Source of the DNA: Minwuia sp.
GTDB taxonomy: Bacteria; Pseudomonadota; Alphaproteobacteria; Minwuiales; Minwuiaceae
Reading direction: 5' to 3'
Assembly (NCBI GenBank): GCA_029213165.1
Contig: JARGNO010000006.1
Span: forward strand, 54,124 to 110,966
Length of the DNA stretch: 56,843 bases
The notes beneath the pieces are model-generated. The model was not told the DNA's origin. It did not search any database and worked only from the letters and a program-made list of their open reading frames with translations. A program made the translations under genes and the position numbers. Shown piece after piece: positions 1-7,324 of the stretch (its first letter is position 1; every line of letters begins with the position of its first letter).

Positions 1-375
1 CACGATCACGAAGGTATCGCCGTTCGCCTTGCGGATGATGAATTCCGTTGCGGTGCCGGAGGTAATGCCCTCCTCCGCAACCGAACCGGCGACCGCACCG
101 ATGATGGCACCGCCGACCGCGCTGGCCACGCGGACAACGCCGCTGCCACCGATCTGGGAGCCGATTGCACCGCCGGCGACTGCGCCGCCAACCGTGCCGG
201 TGCCGCTGCGCGTACCTTCGACCTGGACCTCGCGGACACTCACGATCGTGCCCTTCTCGATGGAGGCGGCGCGACCAAGCTCACCACGCTTGTAGGTCTC
301 GTTCGAGTGGATGCCACTGCATGCGGCCAGAACCAGCATCAGCAGACCAGCAGCAGTAATGCGAACGACATTCAT
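1..375 (-). CDS. Glycine-zipper outer membrane lipoprotein (SlyB-like), 3' end cut by window
   Basis: The frame opens at ATG 375 and is still open at base 1, so at least 125 residues are present and the C-terminus is missing. The N-terminus is a lipoprotein signal: a short hydrophobic run ending in a lipobox-like LVLAAC, with the lipidated Cys at residue 19. The middle is rich in GxxxG spacing (GGAVAGGAIG, VGGAIIGAVAG), the mark of glycine-zipper 2TM (SlyB/Rick_17kDa) proteins. Family members sit in the outer membrane and are thought to help envelope integrity. The fold call is good; the exact paralogue is not known. A 10-bp palindrome lies about 70-80 bp upstream of the start. Confidence 0.85.
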   Translation of the reverse strand, partial: MNVVRITAAGLLMLVLAACSGIHSNETYKRGELGRAASIEKGTIVSVREVQVEGTRSGTGTVGGAVAGGAIGSQIGGSGVVRVASAVGGAIIGAVAGSVAEEGITSGTATEFIIRKANGDTFVIV

Positions 376-444
376 GACGAAACTACCCCTTCGAATGGGA
401 ACCCTGACGGGCGAGACATGCGACGGACCTTAACCCGTTGCCCA

Positions 445-454
445 ATTGCGCAAT
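445..454. promoter_or_regulatory. Short perfect palindrome upstream of the lipoprotein gene
   Basis: ATTGCGCAAT is a perfect 10-bp palindrome in the spacer upstream of the leftward lipoprotein gene, where a promoter or operator is expected. I cannot assign a regulator. A 10-bp palindrome can arise by chance, so the support is weak. Confidence 0.2.
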
Positions 455-589
455 GGTGCAGGACCGGACCGGATTCGGCCAATCAACTCTGACAACCACA
501 GCAGGCGCTATGTCGGCAGGGATCGTGTCAATTCAAGGGCGGCCACAGACTGGTCACAGCAGTTTGCGCTGCCTTGAGGTCCGCAGTGC

Positions 590-829
590 TCAGCTCGCGG
601 TCTTCTTCTTTGCCGCAGCCTTGCGCTTGCGCGGGGCAGGGGCTGCCGCAGCCTCTGCCTCCTTCGCTTTCAGTTCTTCGGCTTCCTTGGCGATACGCAG
701 GGCCTTCAGCTTCTCGACCTTGGCATTGCGCGCGACGCGTGCGGTTTCCTTGTCCTTGATCATCTGCCGCGCCTTGCGCTCCTCCAGCGCGAGTTTCTCT
801 TCTGCCTTGCTGGGTGTCGAACGCTGCAT
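590..829 (-). CDS. Small Lys/Ala/Glu-rich helical protein, unknown function
   Basis: This 79-residue protein starts at ATG 829 with a GGAG ribosome site about 7 bases upstream. It has almost no hydrophobic core. Residues 8-60 are a charged Ala/Glu/Lys/Arg run that would form one long helix or coiled coil. The C-terminus is a very basic tail (RKRKAAAKKK). Such tails bind nucleic acid or acidic partners, but no family is recognised. Codon choice looks like the neighbouring genes. It stands alone, and the facing gene on the other strand starts about 270 bp away. Confidence 0.6.
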   Translation of the reverse strand: MQRSTPSKAEEKLALEERKARQMIKDKETARVARNAKVEKLKALRIAKEAEELKAKEAEAAAAPAPRKRKAAAKKKTAS

Positions 830-1102
830 CGGTGCTTCTCCAGTGACTGGTCATGGTCGCAGTATGACAACGGGGTCGTTCCCACCGTATCGGGGAACCT
901 TGCCTCGGAAACACGCTGGATCAGGATAGGAATGATTTCTGCTGCTCCGTCATTATAGGCGCCAGCGGTCGCGGAAGTAACCCAATTCTCTGGCACGGTA
1001 TTCCGATGTCATCTTCGGCTGGAAACAGGCGGATTTTCCTCATTGCCCGGCACTTGCTACATTTGCACGATCCATCATGGGGACGGACCGGCGGCGTATT
1101 CA

Positions 1103-1702
1103 ATGAATTCTCCTGACTTTCTCGCGAATCTGGACATCCGCGACAGCCGCAGCCGGGCGTTCGCTCACTATTGGTCCGGATTGCCGCGGCAGGGACTGGT
1201 GCCGGCACGCGGGGACTTTGATCCATGCACGCAAGGGCCGATACTCTCGACCTATATCATTCACGAACTTGTCTCCCCGGACTTCATTCGCGTGCACCTC
1301 GCGGGCACAGGTGTCCGGGAACAGTATGGAGCCGAGATAACGGGCACGAACTACCTGGATTTCGTTGAGGGCTGGCGTAGGGAGAATGCCTCGCGGTCAC
1401 TGTTCGTGATGTGTGAACAGCCGTGCGGAATCCTCGCGCACCTGCGGGCCAGGACCGCGACAGGCAAGCAGATCCTGAATGAGTCCATTGGCTTGCCGAT
1501 GCGTGACAGGACCGGTGCCATACGCCTGATCTACTACCAGTCGAACACCATTCACGAGGACGGCTACCGCGATCCTGAGGAAGACATGCTGCTGACGCTG
1601 GAAATCGAGGATGAAGTCCATTTCGACATAGGTGCGGGGCTGCCTGATTTTCAACGTCTGACCGCCCCGGAGATCACTGGGGGCTCAGGCCTGGGCGGTT
1701 GA
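1103..1702 (+). CDS. PAS-domain protein of the PAS_5 type
   Basis: The protein has 199 residues from ATG 1103. A TTG at 1043 would add 20 residues of low-quality sequence, and neither start has a strong ribosome site. It fits the PAS_5 family (PF07310): an aromatic stretch (AFAHYWSGL), a proline/aspartate motif (ARGDFDP), then VHLAGTGVREQYG and ITGTNYLDF, where family members show an LAGT..R.LFG..LTG.. pattern. These proteins are usually stand-alone PAS domains of about 170-200 residues with no attached kinase or cyclase, and their ligand is generally unknown. The gene ends 64 bp before the start chosen for the next gene, so the two could be cotranscribed. Confidence 0.7.
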   Translation: MNSPDFLANLDIRDSRSRAFAHYWSGLPRQGLVPARGDFDPCTQGPILSTYIIHELVSPDFIRVHLAGTGVREQYGAEITGTNYLDFVEGWRRENASRSLFVMCEQPCGILAHLRARTATGKQILNESIGLPMRDRTGAIRLIYYQSNTIHEDGYRDPEEDMLLTLEIEDEVHFDIGAGLPDFQRLTAPEITGGSGLGG

Positions 1703-1766
1703 CTTGGGAACGGACAGCCAGAAGATTGGTTCGCGTGATCAAGTTCAACTGTTGGAAAGCCATGCC

Positions 1767-2552
1767 GTGACTCGATCTATCATGCCTTTGCTGGTGGCTG
1801 CCCTCATGCTGCTTCCCGTCGCTGCGCGCGCGCAGCAGGGCGGGAAGAACACCTTCGAGGCACGTTTCTGGCTTGATGTGAAGGATTCCGGTCAGCCAGC
1901 GTTCATTCGCGACTACATCTATCTCTTCCCAGACGGGAGTCATGTGGCAGAGGCAAAGGCACTTCTCGTTCGTCTTGGTTCGCAGCCTCTCGACGACGGT
2001 CGCCAGCAGCCATCTGGCACGGCACAGTCGGGGGACCGTGGCAATGACAAGCGGGCTGCGATGCCCAAACCAGACGATACTGCGAACCTGAAGCCTTCCG
2101 CACTTCGGACGCCGGACCCCAGCGGCGTGGGGCATGGCAGGGATCAAGCGCCACATCCCAAGGCTCCCGGATTGGTTGATCTGTCGAAAATCCCGTCGCC
2201 AGACCCCGCGATCACGTGTCTGGACCGATTCGAGAAGGCCGGTTCAGTAGGTCAGGAACTGCTCTGCGTGACGTTTCTTGCTTCGCGGAACTATTCCTTT
2301 TCCCGCGATTGCAGGTCGGTTTCTTACGGGTTTGCAGGGATCAGTGTTGCAGACGATATCTTCTTTTCTGCGGGTGAAACCCTGTTGCTCCTCGCGGACA
2401 CGGAAGCCTCTGTTCAGGTAACGGGTGGCAGGCCAAATTGTTACAGGCTCGCCGGAGATATCCCGAGGGAATTGCGAAAGTACCGTCACCTGATGCTGGA
2501 GTCGTGGGAGCGGTGGGTCAGTGTCTGCAATATTGACGGTGATTGTCGCTGA
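1767..2552 (+). CDS. Secreted or periplasmic protein, unknown function
   Basis: I place the start at GTG 1767, with GGAAAG about 8 bases upstream. This gives a clean signal peptide ending ARAQQ near residue 23 and a protein of 261 residues. An upstream TTG at 1704 would bury the signal. The mature part has an N-terminal segment (residues about 27-60) resembling the start of a tetratricopeptide or caspase-associated region (FWLDVKDSG, DYIYLFPDG, EAKALL). A low-complexity Pro/Gly/Asp linker follows (residues about 65-140). The C-terminal domain has paired cysteines (TCLDRF, LLCVTF, RDCRS, NCYRL, VCNIDGDC). No family is recognised. The cysteines suggest disulfides in the periplasm. Confidence 0.6.
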   Translation: MTRSIMPLLVAALMLLPVAARAQQGGKNTFEARFWLDVKDSGQPAFIRDYIYLFPDGSHVAEAKALLVRLGSQPLDDGRQQPSGTAQSGDRGNDKRAAMPKPDDTANLKPSALRTPDPSGVGHGRDQAPHPKAPGLVDLSKIPSPDPAITCLDRFEKAGSVGQELLCVTFLASRNYSFSRDCRSVSYGFAGISVADDIFFSAGETLLLLADTEASVQVTGGRPNCYRLAGDIPRELRKYRHLMLESWERWVSVCNIDGDCR

Positions 2553-2590
2553 AATGCGATCGACCGCTCTCCATCGTTTGGTGGAACGAT

Positions 2591-3298
2591 CTAACACCCC
2601 ATCTTCGCGGCCAGATCGATGAAGTCGCTGGCGATCCATTCCCAGTCCTGACTGGCGGGGCGCGGTTCGCCCCCGCTGGCGACATATTCGTTGCGGCGCT
2701 CCACATAGGCGGTTTGCAGGCCGAAGGAGCGGGCGGCGGCCAGATCCTCGTTGTGGGCCGCGACCATGCAGCATTCCTCCGGCTGCAGCCCCAGGAATGC
2801 GGCGGACCGCAGATAGGCTTCGCGCTCCGGCTTGTAGGCCTGCGCGACCTCCCCGCCGAGCACCATGTCCCAGTTCAGCCCCGTATGCCGGGCCAGGTTT
2901 ACCATCAGCGCGATATTGCCGTTGGAGCAGGTGGCGACGATGTGGCGTGACTTCAGCCGGTTCACGCCACCAACGGAATCCCCCCAGGCATCCAGGCGGT
3001 GCCAGACATGGTTCAGATCGTCGATCTCCGCCGCCGAAAGGCAGTCGATGGAAAATTCGGCGAGCACTTCGCGCAGGTTCTCCATGTGCAGGATATCCAA
3101 CGGCACGAAGCCGCGATTGCCTTCCCGGATCTTCGCCATCGCGGGCTGATAGCGTTTCCGCCAGGCAGTGGCGAAATCATGCCCGTTGACCGCAAACCCC
3201 TTCTGCTCCGCAATCCGTTCGATCTCGCGCGCCACCGAACTGCGCCAGTCAACGACTGTGCCGAAAACATCGAACAGAAGGGCCTTGGGATGGGACAT
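2591..3298 (-). CDS. Haloacid dehalogenase, type II
   Basis: This 235-residue HAD-superfamily hydrolase matches the type II L-2-haloacid dehalogenase pattern. Asp10 in LLFDVFGTVVDW is the nucleophile. The other expected elements are an Arg in the AWRKR segment, TCSNGN at 123-128, Lys156 in AYKPERE, and MVAAHNEDLAAA near 178-189. Type II enzymes hydrolyse L-2-haloalkanoates to D-2-hydroxyacids by an aspartyl-ester intermediate and act in the cytoplasm. Many chromosomal homologues have little known dehalogenase activity, so the physiological substrate is open. It is divergent from the flavin oxidoreductase starting at 3379, with an 80-bp spacer that must hold both promoters. Confidence 0.85.
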   Translation of the reverse strand: MSHPKALLFDVFGTVVDWRSSVAREIERIAEQKGFAVNGHDFATAWRKRYQPAMAKIREGNRGFVPLDILHMENLREVLAEFSIDCLSAAEIDDLNHVWHRLDAWGDSVGGVNRLKSRHIVATCSNGNIALMVNLARHTGLNWDMVLGGEVAQAYKPEREAYLRSAAFLGLQPEECCMVAAHNEDLAAARSFGLQTAYVERRNEYVASGGEPRPASQDWEWIASDFIDLAAKMGC

Positions 3299-3378
3299 GT
3301 CAGTTTCTCCGGCTTCTTTGACCAGTGGGTTTGTTCTGCTACCCTCGGGTAAATCGTGAAGGTTGGGGAGAGACTATC

Positions 3379-4638
3379 ATGCAATTCGGTGTCTTCTACG
3401 AACTGCAACTGCCGAAGCCTTGGAACGAGGGCGACGAGCACAGGCTGTTCCAGAACTCGCTTGAACAGGTCGAACTCGCGGACCGGCTGGGGATAGATTA
3501 CGCGTGGGCTGTCGAGCATCATTTCCTGGAGGAATACAGCCACTGCGCCTCACCGGAGGTGTTTCTTGCCGCCGCGGCCGGGCGGACCAGGGACATCAAG
3601 ATCGGCCATGGAATCCGACAGGTCATTCCGAACTACAACCACCCCGCCCGCACGGCGGAAGGTATCGCGACACTGGATCTGGTGTCCAACGGTCGGGCGC
3701 AATTCGGCATTGGTGAAGGCGCGACGCGGCTGGAGCTGCACGGCTTCGGCATTCCGGCGAAGGAAAAGCGCAACATGGCGCTGGAGGCGGCCGAGCAGGT
3801 CGCCAACATGCTGGTGATGAATCCCTACCCCGGTTACGAGAGCGAGAACTTCTCCGTGCCGTGCCGCAACGTGGTGCCGAAACCCTTGCAGAAGCCGCAT
3901 CCGCCCATGTGGATGGCCTGCACCAACCGCGACACGATCCGCGTGGCGGCGAAGCTTGGTGTCGGCGCTCTGGCCTTCAGCTTCCTTGACCCGGAGGAGG
4001 CGCGGAACTGGTCGCAGATCTACTATGACATCATCAAGTCGGAGGAATGCGTGCCCATCGGACATGCGGTCAACGCGAACATCGCGATGGTCTCGGCCTT
4101 CTCACTGCATCACGACCGTGAGACCGCGATCCGACAGGGGCAGGAAGGGTTCGAGTTCTTCGGCTTTGCGATGCGCCAGCTTGTCGCCGAAGACGTGAAG
4201 CCGGGACGCACAACGATCTGGGAGGACTTCCAGGCCCAGCGCAAGGTGCGGGAAGACGAGATGGTCGCTGCAGCAGCGGACCAGAATGATGCCGCGCGAC
4301 TGCTGCATGCGCCAGGCATCGGCACACCTGACGATTTCAGGGCGCATATCCGCAATTTCGAGGACGCGGGCGTGGATCAGATCATCCTTCTGCAGCAGGC
4401 AGGCCGGAACACGCATAAGCAGATCTGCGCGTCGCTGAACCTGTTTGCGGAAGAGATCCTGCCTGAGTTCAAGGCCAAGCAGGCTGCAAAGGAAGCTGCC
4501 AAGGCAAAGGAGCTTGCACCGTATATCGAGGCCGCTCTGGCGCGGAAACAGCGCATGCCGGAACTGAGTGACGACGAAATCCCGATTGTCAGGGCGTCGG
4601 TCAAGAGCGTGCAGGTCAATCGCGGCACGGCGGCCTGA
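3379..4638 (+). CDS. LLM-class flavin-dependent oxidoreductase (luciferase-like monooxygenase)
   Basis: The protein has 419 residues from ATG 3379, with GGGGAGAG about 8 bases upstream. The N-terminus MQFGVFYELQLPKPW and the barrel motifs (AVEHHFLEEYS, TLDLVSNGRAQFGIGEG) are those of bacterial luciferase-like FMNH2-dependent monooxygenases. The C-terminal 60 residues are an added charged helix (KAKQAAKEAAKAKELAPYI), seen in a subset of the family. Such enzymes oxygenate aldehydes, alkanesulfonates, aromatic N-heterocycles or amines using reduced flavin from a partner reductase. No reductase is adjacent. An alpha/beta hydrolase follows after 8 bp and is probably cotranscribed, which suggests oxygenation followed by hydrolysis of one substrate. 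Confidence 0.88.
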   Translation: MQFGVFYELQLPKPWNEGDEHRLFQNSLEQVELADRLGIDYAWAVEHHFLEEYSHCASPEVFLAAAAGRTRDIKIGHGIRQVIPNYNHPARTAEGIATLDLVSNGRAQFGIGEGATRLELHGFGIPAKEKRNMALEAAEQVANMLVMNPYPGYESENFSVPCRNVVPKPLQKPHPPMWMACTNRDTIRVAAKLGVGALAFSFLDPEEARNWSQIYYDIIKSEECVPIGHAVNANIAMVSAFSLHHDRETAIRQGQEGFEFFGFAMRQLVAEDVKPGRTTIWEDFQAQRKVREDEMVAAAADQNDAARLLHAPGIGTPDDFRAHIRNFEDAGVDQIILLQQAGRNTHKQICASLNLFAEEILPEFKAKQAAKEAAKAKELAPYIEAALARKQRMPELSDDEIPIVRASVKSVQVNRGTAA

Positions 4639-4646
4639 TAGTCCCG

Positions 4647-5552
4647 GTGGAAGAACTGTCCACCATCGAGACACCGTCGCTGCAGATCGCCGTTGCACAG
4701 AGTGGTGCGCCGGACGGTTGGCCAGTAATTCTCTCGCACGGGTTTCCCTATGGCCCCGAAAGCTACGGCGAAGTCACACCGATACTCGTGGCTGCAGGCG
4801 CGCGGGTCATTGTTCCTTTCCTGCGCGGGTACGGCCCGACCCGGTTTCGTGATGCCGATACTCCCCGGTCCGGCGAACAGGCTGCGCTGGGGGCGGATCT
4901 GCTGGCGCTGATGGACGCGATGGACATCGGGCAGGCAGTGCTGGGCGGATACGACTGGGGCGGACGGGCCAGTTGCGTGGTGGCGGCACTATGGCCGGAG
5001 CGGGTCTCGGCGCTGGTTTCGGTCAATGGTTACAACATCCAGAACATCGCCCGCAGCATGGAACCGGCACCGGCAGAGGATGAATATGCCTATTGGTACC
5101 AGTACTATTTCCATTCGGAGCGGGGGCGGGCCGGGCTGACGCAGAACCGGCGCGAAATCTGCCACCTGCTGTGGCGGCTGTGGTCACCGAAGTGGGCTTT
5201 TGATCAGGCGACCTTCGACGCCACGGCAGCCCACTTCGACAATCCGGACTTCGTGGATGTGGTCATCCATTCCTACCGTCACCGCTACGGTCTCGTCGCG
5301 GGTGATCCGGCGGTCGCCTGGATCGAGCGGCAACTGGCCCGACAGCCCGATATCACCGTGCCCGCGATCACCATTGACGGGGACAGCGACGGGGTTCTGG
5401 GAGCCGGGGGCACAGCGCACCATGCACGCAGGTTCACCGGGCCTCATGCGCACAGGATATTCGAAGGCATCGGTCACAATGTACCGCAGGAAGCGCCGGA
5501 GAAATTCGCCCGGGCGATACTGGATGCGAGGGCGCTCAGTTCACCTCGTTGA
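4647..5552 (+). CDS. Alpha/beta hydrolase, haloalkane dehalogenase/epoxide hydrolase type
   Basis: This 301-residue protein starts at GTG 4647, 8 bp after the flavin oxidoreductase. It has an HGFP oxyanion motif at 31-34 and an aspartate nucleophile, Asp103 in GGYDWGG. The probable acid is Asp248 in IDGDSDGV, and the general base is His277 in GIGHNVPQEAP. An Asp nucleophile inside a GYDWGG elbow points to haloalkane dehalogenases and epoxide hydrolases rather than esterases. A long aromatic cap region (EYAYWYQYYFHSERG) favours a hydrophobic substrate. Its 3' end overlaps the opposing DUF1638 gene by 17 bp. Confidence 0.83.
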   Translation: MEELSTIETPSLQIAVAQSGAPDGWPVILSHGFPYGPESYGEVTPILVAAGARVIVPFLRGYGPTRFRDADTPRSGEQAALGADLLALMDAMDIGQAVLGGYDWGGRASCVVAALWPERVSALVSVNGYNIQNIARSMEPAPAEDEYAYWYQYYFHSERGRAGLTQNRREICHLLWRLWSPKWAFDQATFDATAAHFDNPDFVDVVIHSYRHRYGLVAGDPAVAWIERQLARQPDITVPAITIDGDSDGVLGAGGTAHHARRFTGPHAHRIFEGIGHNVPQEAPEKFARAILDARALSSPR

Positions 5553-6189
5553 CGAACTGTGCCAGATCGCCCAGGCCGACCTGCCGACGCTCATAGGCAA
5601 GGCCGAGTTTCTCTGCCGCCAGTTCCGCCGCGCGATCCAGTTCCGCGTTCCTGGTCTGCGCCAGATAGACCACCTTCTCGTAGTTGCCGAAGTACATGTC
5701 CCGCAGTTCCGGATGACGGTCCAGACCCAGCGTCCTGATCACGAGCGTTTCGAACTGCCGGACAAGGAAGTCGGTGAGGTAGAAACTGGTCATGTCGTCG
5801 TCACCGGCTGCCTCGAAAGCCTTGTTGCCGGAAAAGAACGCATAGCAGTGCGGTCCCGGAATACGCTCGACGCCTTCCTCGACGCAAACCTTGTCCAGCA
5901 GCCCGCCAGTACCGCAGTCGGCATAGCCCACGACAACGCGGCCATAGTTCCCGCGTGCGGCGCGCACCGCATCGCGCACGGCCTCCGGGATCTTCTCCGG
6001 CGTGTTGTGCAGGGTGGCAGGCAGGCAACGCAGCGACAGGTGCGACAGCCCATTGCGCCCGATGATGGAGCCGATCTCGCGCGCGAGCGCACCGCAGGCG
6101 ATGATCAGCGTCCGGTCCTGTGCCTGCTCGCGCATGTCCGGGCCTCGGCGCGGCAGTGATGACCGGCGGGGCGGTGATGTGTCTGGCAT
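5536..6189 (-). CDS. DUF1638 domain protein of the methyltransferase module
   Basis: The protein has 217 residues from ATG 6189, with GGAAAG upstream. The features of DUF1638 (PF07796) are visible: LIIACGALAREI near the N-terminus, LRCLPATLHNTPEKIP, then VVVGYADCGTGGLLD with a conserved Cys, and a late YLTDFLVRQFE motif. The biochemical role of the family is not established. It recurs beside MttB-type methyltransferases and corrinoid proteins, as here, where it follows the corrinoid gene on the same strand after 165 bp. The conserved Cys and His residues (CGAL, YADCGTG, PHCYAFF) could bind a metal or cofactor. Its 3' end overlaps the converging hydrolase gene by 17 bp. Confidence 0.85.
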   Translation of the reverse strand: MPDTSPPRRSSLPRRGPDMREQAQDRTLIIACGALAREIGSIIGRNGLSHLSLRCLPATLHNTPEKIPEAVRDAVRAARGNYGRVVVGYADCGTGGLLDKVCVEEGVERIPGPHCYAFFSGNKAFEAAGDDDMTSFYLTDFLVRQFETLVIRTLGLDRHPELRDMYFGNYEKVVYLAQTRNAELDRAAELAAEKLGLAYERRQVGLGDLAQFVNEVN

Positions 6190-6354
6190 GGTCTTGCTTT
6201 CCGGTTCACGAGAAATGGAAGTCAAACCCTGTCGTGCGATGATTGCGTCACCGCTTCCGCGCAGGGGCATTCCAAGCCCCTGTCTGTTTCATGTTTCCTT
6301 GCCAGGTGACGCGGGTCCGGCCCCCGTTGAAGCAGGACCAGCGCACCTGGAATG

Positions 6355-7062
6355 TCAGCCGCCGGAGGCGCGCTGGTTATGGCGGCGCGCAATCAGTTCC
6401 TTCGCCATCTCCACCGTGACAGCGGCGTCGCGGCAATAGGCGTCGGCACCAACGGCGTCGGCGAATTCCTCATTCAGCGGGGCACCGCCGACCATGACGA
6501 TGTAGTCGTCGCGAATGCCCTTTTCCTTCAGCGTGTCCACCACGACCTTCATGTAGGGCATGGTGGTGGTCAGCAGCGCGGACATGCCCAGGATCTCCGG
6601 CTTGTGCTCCTCCAGCGCGTCGAGATAGTTCTCGACCGGGTTGTTGATGCCCAGATCGACGACCTCGAACCCTGCGCCTTCCATCATCATGCCGACCAGG
6701 TTCTTGCCGATGTCGTGGATGTCGCCCTTCACGGTGCCGATCACCATCTTGCCGACCTTCGGCGCGCCGGTTTCCACCAGCAGCGGGCGCAGGATGAACA
6801 TGCCCGCCTTCATGGCGTTGGCCGACAGCAGCACCTCCGGCACGAACAGGATGCCGTCGCGGAAGTCGATGCCGACGATCCGCATCCCCTCCACCAGCGC
6901 CTGGGTGAGAATGTCATAGGGGGCCCAGCCACGCTCCAGCAGGATGTTGACCGCTTCCTCGATCTCTTCCTTCAGACCATCATAGAGGTCGTCGTGCATC
7001 TGCTGGACGAGTTCCGCGTCGTCCAGCTCGGACAGGACGATATCTTCGTCTTCATCGGCCAT
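6355..7062 (-). CDS. Corrinoid (B12-binding) methyl-carrier protein, MttC/MtbC type
   Basis: This 235-residue protein starts at ATG 7062, with GGAG upstream. It has the two-part build of methyltransferase corrinoid proteins. A helical cap (about 20-95) is followed by a Rossmann-like cobalamin domain carrying GDIHDIGKN, in which His116 should be the lower axial ligand to cobalt. The later SALLTTTM and VGGAPLNEEFA match the nucleotide-tail pocket. Its job would be to accept a methyl group from the MttB partner and pass it to tetrahydrofolate or another acceptor. It is divergent from mttB across a 262-bp spacer and probably cotranscribed with the DUF1638 gene. No RamA-type reactivase is present in the window. 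Confidence 0.92.
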   Translation of the reverse strand: MADEDEDIVLSELDDAELVQQMHDDLYDGLKEEIEEAVNILLERGWAPYDILTQALVEGMRIVGIDFRDGILFVPEVLLSANAMKAGMFILRPLLVETGAPKVGKMVIGTVKGDIHDIGKNLVGMMMEGAGFEVVDLGINNPVENYLDALEEHKPEILGMSALLTTTMPYMKVVVDTLKEKGIRDDYIVMVGGAPLNEEFADAVGADAYCRDAAVTVEMAKELIARRHNQRASGG

Positions 7063-7272
7063 GGCAACAGTTCTCCGCACGCGACCACGATATGGGTCAA
7101 GCTGTTGGGCAATATGGCAAAGCCGTGCCTGCTCCGGTGTGTCGATAACGACAGGTTGCGTCGTTCTTTGCGACGTGGGTCCGGCGCGGACATTGATGGC
7201 TGTTCCCGGCGCGGCAGCACGGTGACGCGAACTGGCCAGTGACCCGCGCATACTGGCTGTACTCAGAATGAA

Positions 7273-7292
7273 CGGATGGGCTGAGCCATCCG
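7273..7292 (+). promoter_or_regulatory. Hairpin in the MttB gene leader
   Basis: CGGATGG and CCATCCG form a perfect 7-bp stem with a 6-base loop, about 33 bp upstream of the mttB start. A pyrimidine/T-rich stretch (TCTGTTTCCTT) follows, so it could act as a leader attenuator. I see no match to cobalamin, SAM or glycine riboswitch cores in the 262-bp divergent spacer. Function is inferred only. Confidence 0.3.
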
Positions 7293-7324
7293 GTCTGTTT
7301 CCTTGAATCGGGGGGATTTCGGCC

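Noticed and set aside
7063-7324. Searched for a cobalamin, SAM or glycine riboswitch in the methyltransferase spacer
   Set aside because: No conserved core motif or matching stem arrangement was found; only a simple 7-bp hairpin is present.
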